Shown here: positions 8,451 through 9,512 of the stretch, in pieces
How positions within the stretch are numbered: the stretch's first letter is position 1
Layout: each line of letters opens with the position of its first letter
Source of the DNA: Pseudobutyrivibrio sp.
Lineage (GTDB): Bacteria > Bacillota_A > Clostridia > Lachnospirales > Lachnospiraceae
NCBI GenBank assembly: GCA_024691465.1
Contig: JAILNO010000178.1
Location: 1 to 9,512, forward strand
DNA: 9,512 nucleotides
Direction of reading: 5' to 3'
Notes under the pieces: generated by a model
Told to the model about the DNA's origin: nothing
What the model saw: the letters and a program-made list of their open reading frames with translations, nothing else
The model's database searches: none
Translations under genes and position numbers: made by a program

Positions 8451-9344
8451 TTATTCCTGCTCGACCACCAGTGTTTCCTCATATTCTGCACCGTATGTAT
8501 CAAGGAGTGTCTCCTCATAATCTGCGTGGAAGAACTGCTCACCACCAAGAGTCTTTAACTCCTCATTTAACCAGTCAAGCAGTGTATCATTGCCTTTTGT
8601 TACAGCTGGCGCAATTGTGTCCTGATCTCCCAGACTAGGTATGCCTACTGTGTAGCCCTCATTCTCAATGGCAAATGCAATAACCTCTGTATTATCATTT
8701 GCCCATGCCACACCATTTCCATTTTCGAATGCAGTCTTAGCCTCTGCGTATGCATCATATTTCTGAAGCTTGATATCTGGATAGTTTTCTGTTAGATATG
8801 TCTCTGCTGTAGTACCAGATATTACAATGACCTGATCATCCTCACCCAGATCGTCTAAACTCTCAACAACTGCAGAATCTGGAGAAACCACACCTAGGGC
8901 AACATTCATATATGGAAGTGCGAAATCTACCTCCTCAGCTCGCTCTGGTGTAACTGTGAAGTTAGCAAGGATGATATCAACTTTTCCTGTCTGAAGGTAC
9001 TCGATTCTATTAGCAGCCTCTGTGGAAACATAATTGATGTCTACACCTAGATCCTCACCAATTCTCTCAGCTAGATAGACATCATATCCTGCGTACTCAC
9101 CATTCTCATCTACATAGCCAAATGGACTCTTATCTGAGAATACTCCGATGTTAATTGTGCCACTCTCCTTAATTTCATCTAATGTTCTATATCCTGCTGC
9201 GCTTTCTTCAGTCGAAGCCGCATCATTTGTCTGTGCCTTAACTTCACTTGATGCGCTATCTGAACCGCATCCTGTAAGTGATGCTGCTAAAAGTCCTGTT
9301 ACTAAAAGTCCGCTTGTAAGTCTCTTTATTAATGTATTTTTCAT
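8451..9344 (-). CDS. Amino acid ABC transporter substrate-binding lipoprotein, CjaA-like (predicted cysteine-binding)
   Basis: This is an extracytoplasmic solute receptor (SBP_bac_3 family) anchored to the outer face of the membrane. The ATG at 9344 gives 297 residues beginning MKNTLIKRLTSGLL. The signal peptide ends in the lipobox LTGC, with lipidated Cys26, followed by a Ser/Ala/Glu-rich linker to about residue 50. The binding domain covers about 52-285. Segments recalled as shared with Campylobacter CjaA, a structurally characterised cysteine receptor, are IGVFSDKSPFGYVDENG (66-82), EAANR (109-113), ILANFTVTPER with carboxylate-binding Arg135, LPYMNVALGV, GTTAETYLTENYP (177-189), DNTE with Asp217, IAPAV and the GGEQFFH region. 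Cysteine or cystine is therefore the favoured ligand, supported by the adjacent cysK and metY. A GTG at 9392 would add 16 residues ahead of the signal peptide and lacks a ribosome site. The protein is first of the four transporter genes. Confidence 0.92.
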   Translation of the reverse strand: MKNTLIKRLTSGLLVTGLLAASLTGCGSDSASSEVKAQTNDAASTEESAAGYRTLDEIKESGTINIGVFSDKSPFGYVDENGEYAGYDVYLAERIGEDLGVDINYVSTEAANRIEYLQTGKVDIILANFTVTPERAEEVDFALPYMNVALGVVSPDSAVVESLDDLGEDDQVIVISGTTAETYLTENYPDIKLQKYDAYAEAKTAFENGNGVAWANDNTEVIAFAIENEGYTVGIPSLGDQDTIAPAVTKGNDTLLDWLNEELKTLGGEQFFHADYEETLLDTYGAEYEETLVVEQE

Positions 9345-9350
9345 CTTATA

Positions 9351-9358
9351 TTCCTCTT
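9351..9358 (-). promoter_or_regulatory. Ribosome binding site fixing the binding-protein start
   Basis: AAGAGGAA on the minus strand ends 6 nt before the ATG at 9344. This puts the signal peptide at the very N-terminus, as a lipoprotein needs, and rejects the upstream in-frame GTG at 9392. Confidence 0.7.
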
Positions 9359-9391
9359 TTCTTATTATTAGGCCATTAGTAGAATCTACCA

Positions 9392-9512
9392 CTAGGCTAT
9401 TACCTTTTTATATACTGCTTTTGCAAGGAACCTATGATTATCTATATCCATATGCTCCTGATCCATTTCTGATGGCTTCGCCACATCAGATGCTGCCAAA
9501 AACATACAGTCG
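9392..9512 (-). CDS. C-terminal 39 codons of an unidentified protein, cut by right edge
   Basis: On the minus strand one frame is open from the window edge to a TAG at 9394-9392. It reads DCMFLAASDVAKPSEMDQ followed by an acidic-to-basic tail ending HRFLAKAVYKKVIA. The residue mix (charged, with an amphipathic last 14 residues) and normal codon choice look like the tail of a real soluble protein. The fragment is too short to name a family. Its stop lies 47 nt before the binding-protein start codon in the same direction, and I see no promoter in that gap, so it may be the first or an internal gene of the transporter operon. A role in sulfur amino acid use would fit the context but is not shown by the sequence. 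Confidence 0.6.
   Translation of the reverse strand, partial: DCMFLAASDVAKPSEMDQEHMDIDNHRFLAKAVYKKVIA

Noticed and set aside
9371..9397. Imperfect hairpin around the stop codon of the right-edge gene (GTAGA-A-TCTAC core)
   Set aside because: There is no T-run after it in either direction and the arms are interrupted, so I do not call it a terminator or operator.

Overview
The window looks like chromosome from an anaerobic, low-to-moderate GC Firmicute, most plausibly a Lachnospiraceae member (Butyrivibrio/Pseudobutyrivibrio/Roseburia type). This is inferred from the clostridial single-chain pyruvate:ferredoxin oxidoreductase, strong AGGAGG ribosome binding sites, AT-rich intergenic DNA and the style of the proteins. 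There are no RNA genes, insertion sequences, CRISPR arrays or phage genes. All eight readable genes fall into well-known families.

Layout, left to right. (1) 1-1967, minus: the N-terminal 655 residues of pyruvate:ferredoxin oxidoreductase (nifJ/PFOR), cut by the left edge. (2) 1968-2372: a 405-bp divergent intergenic region. It holds a leftward promoter for nifJ, a perfect consensus rightward promoter for guaB, a Rex-like dyad and a roughly 50-nt hairpin-forming inverted repeat. (3) 2373-3830, plus: guaB (IMP dehydrogenase), followed by a 16-bp perfect-stem terminator. (4) 4823-3891 and 6195-4864, minus: a two-gene sulfur-assimilation operon. It is transcribed metY (O-acetylhomoserine sulfhydrylase) then cysK (O-acetylserine sulfhydrylase), from a good promoter with a dyad operator candidate lying over it. 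(5) 9344-6348, minus: a complete four-gene polar amino acid ABC transporter operon in the order substrate-binding lipoprotein, permease, permease, ATPase. The binding protein resembles the Campylobacter CjaA cysteine-binding family. (6) 9392-9512, minus: the last 39 codons of an unidentified gene, probably upstream in the same operon.

How the genes fit together: the right two-thirds reads as a cysteine/sulfur module. A predicted cysteine (or cystine) importer sits next to the two PLP enzymes that fix sulfide into cysteine and homocysteine. The metY leader is too short (about 35 nt) for an S-box or T-box, so control is probably at transcription initiation, perhaps by an Rrf2/CymR-like repressor at the ACCTA...TAGGT dyad. 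The left third is core metabolism: PFOR for pyruvate oxidation to acetyl-CoA and reduced ferredoxin, and guaB for guanine nucleotide synthesis. I found no clearly new system. The most checkable novelties are the regulatory sites in the 1968-2372 and 6196-6347 intergenic regions.
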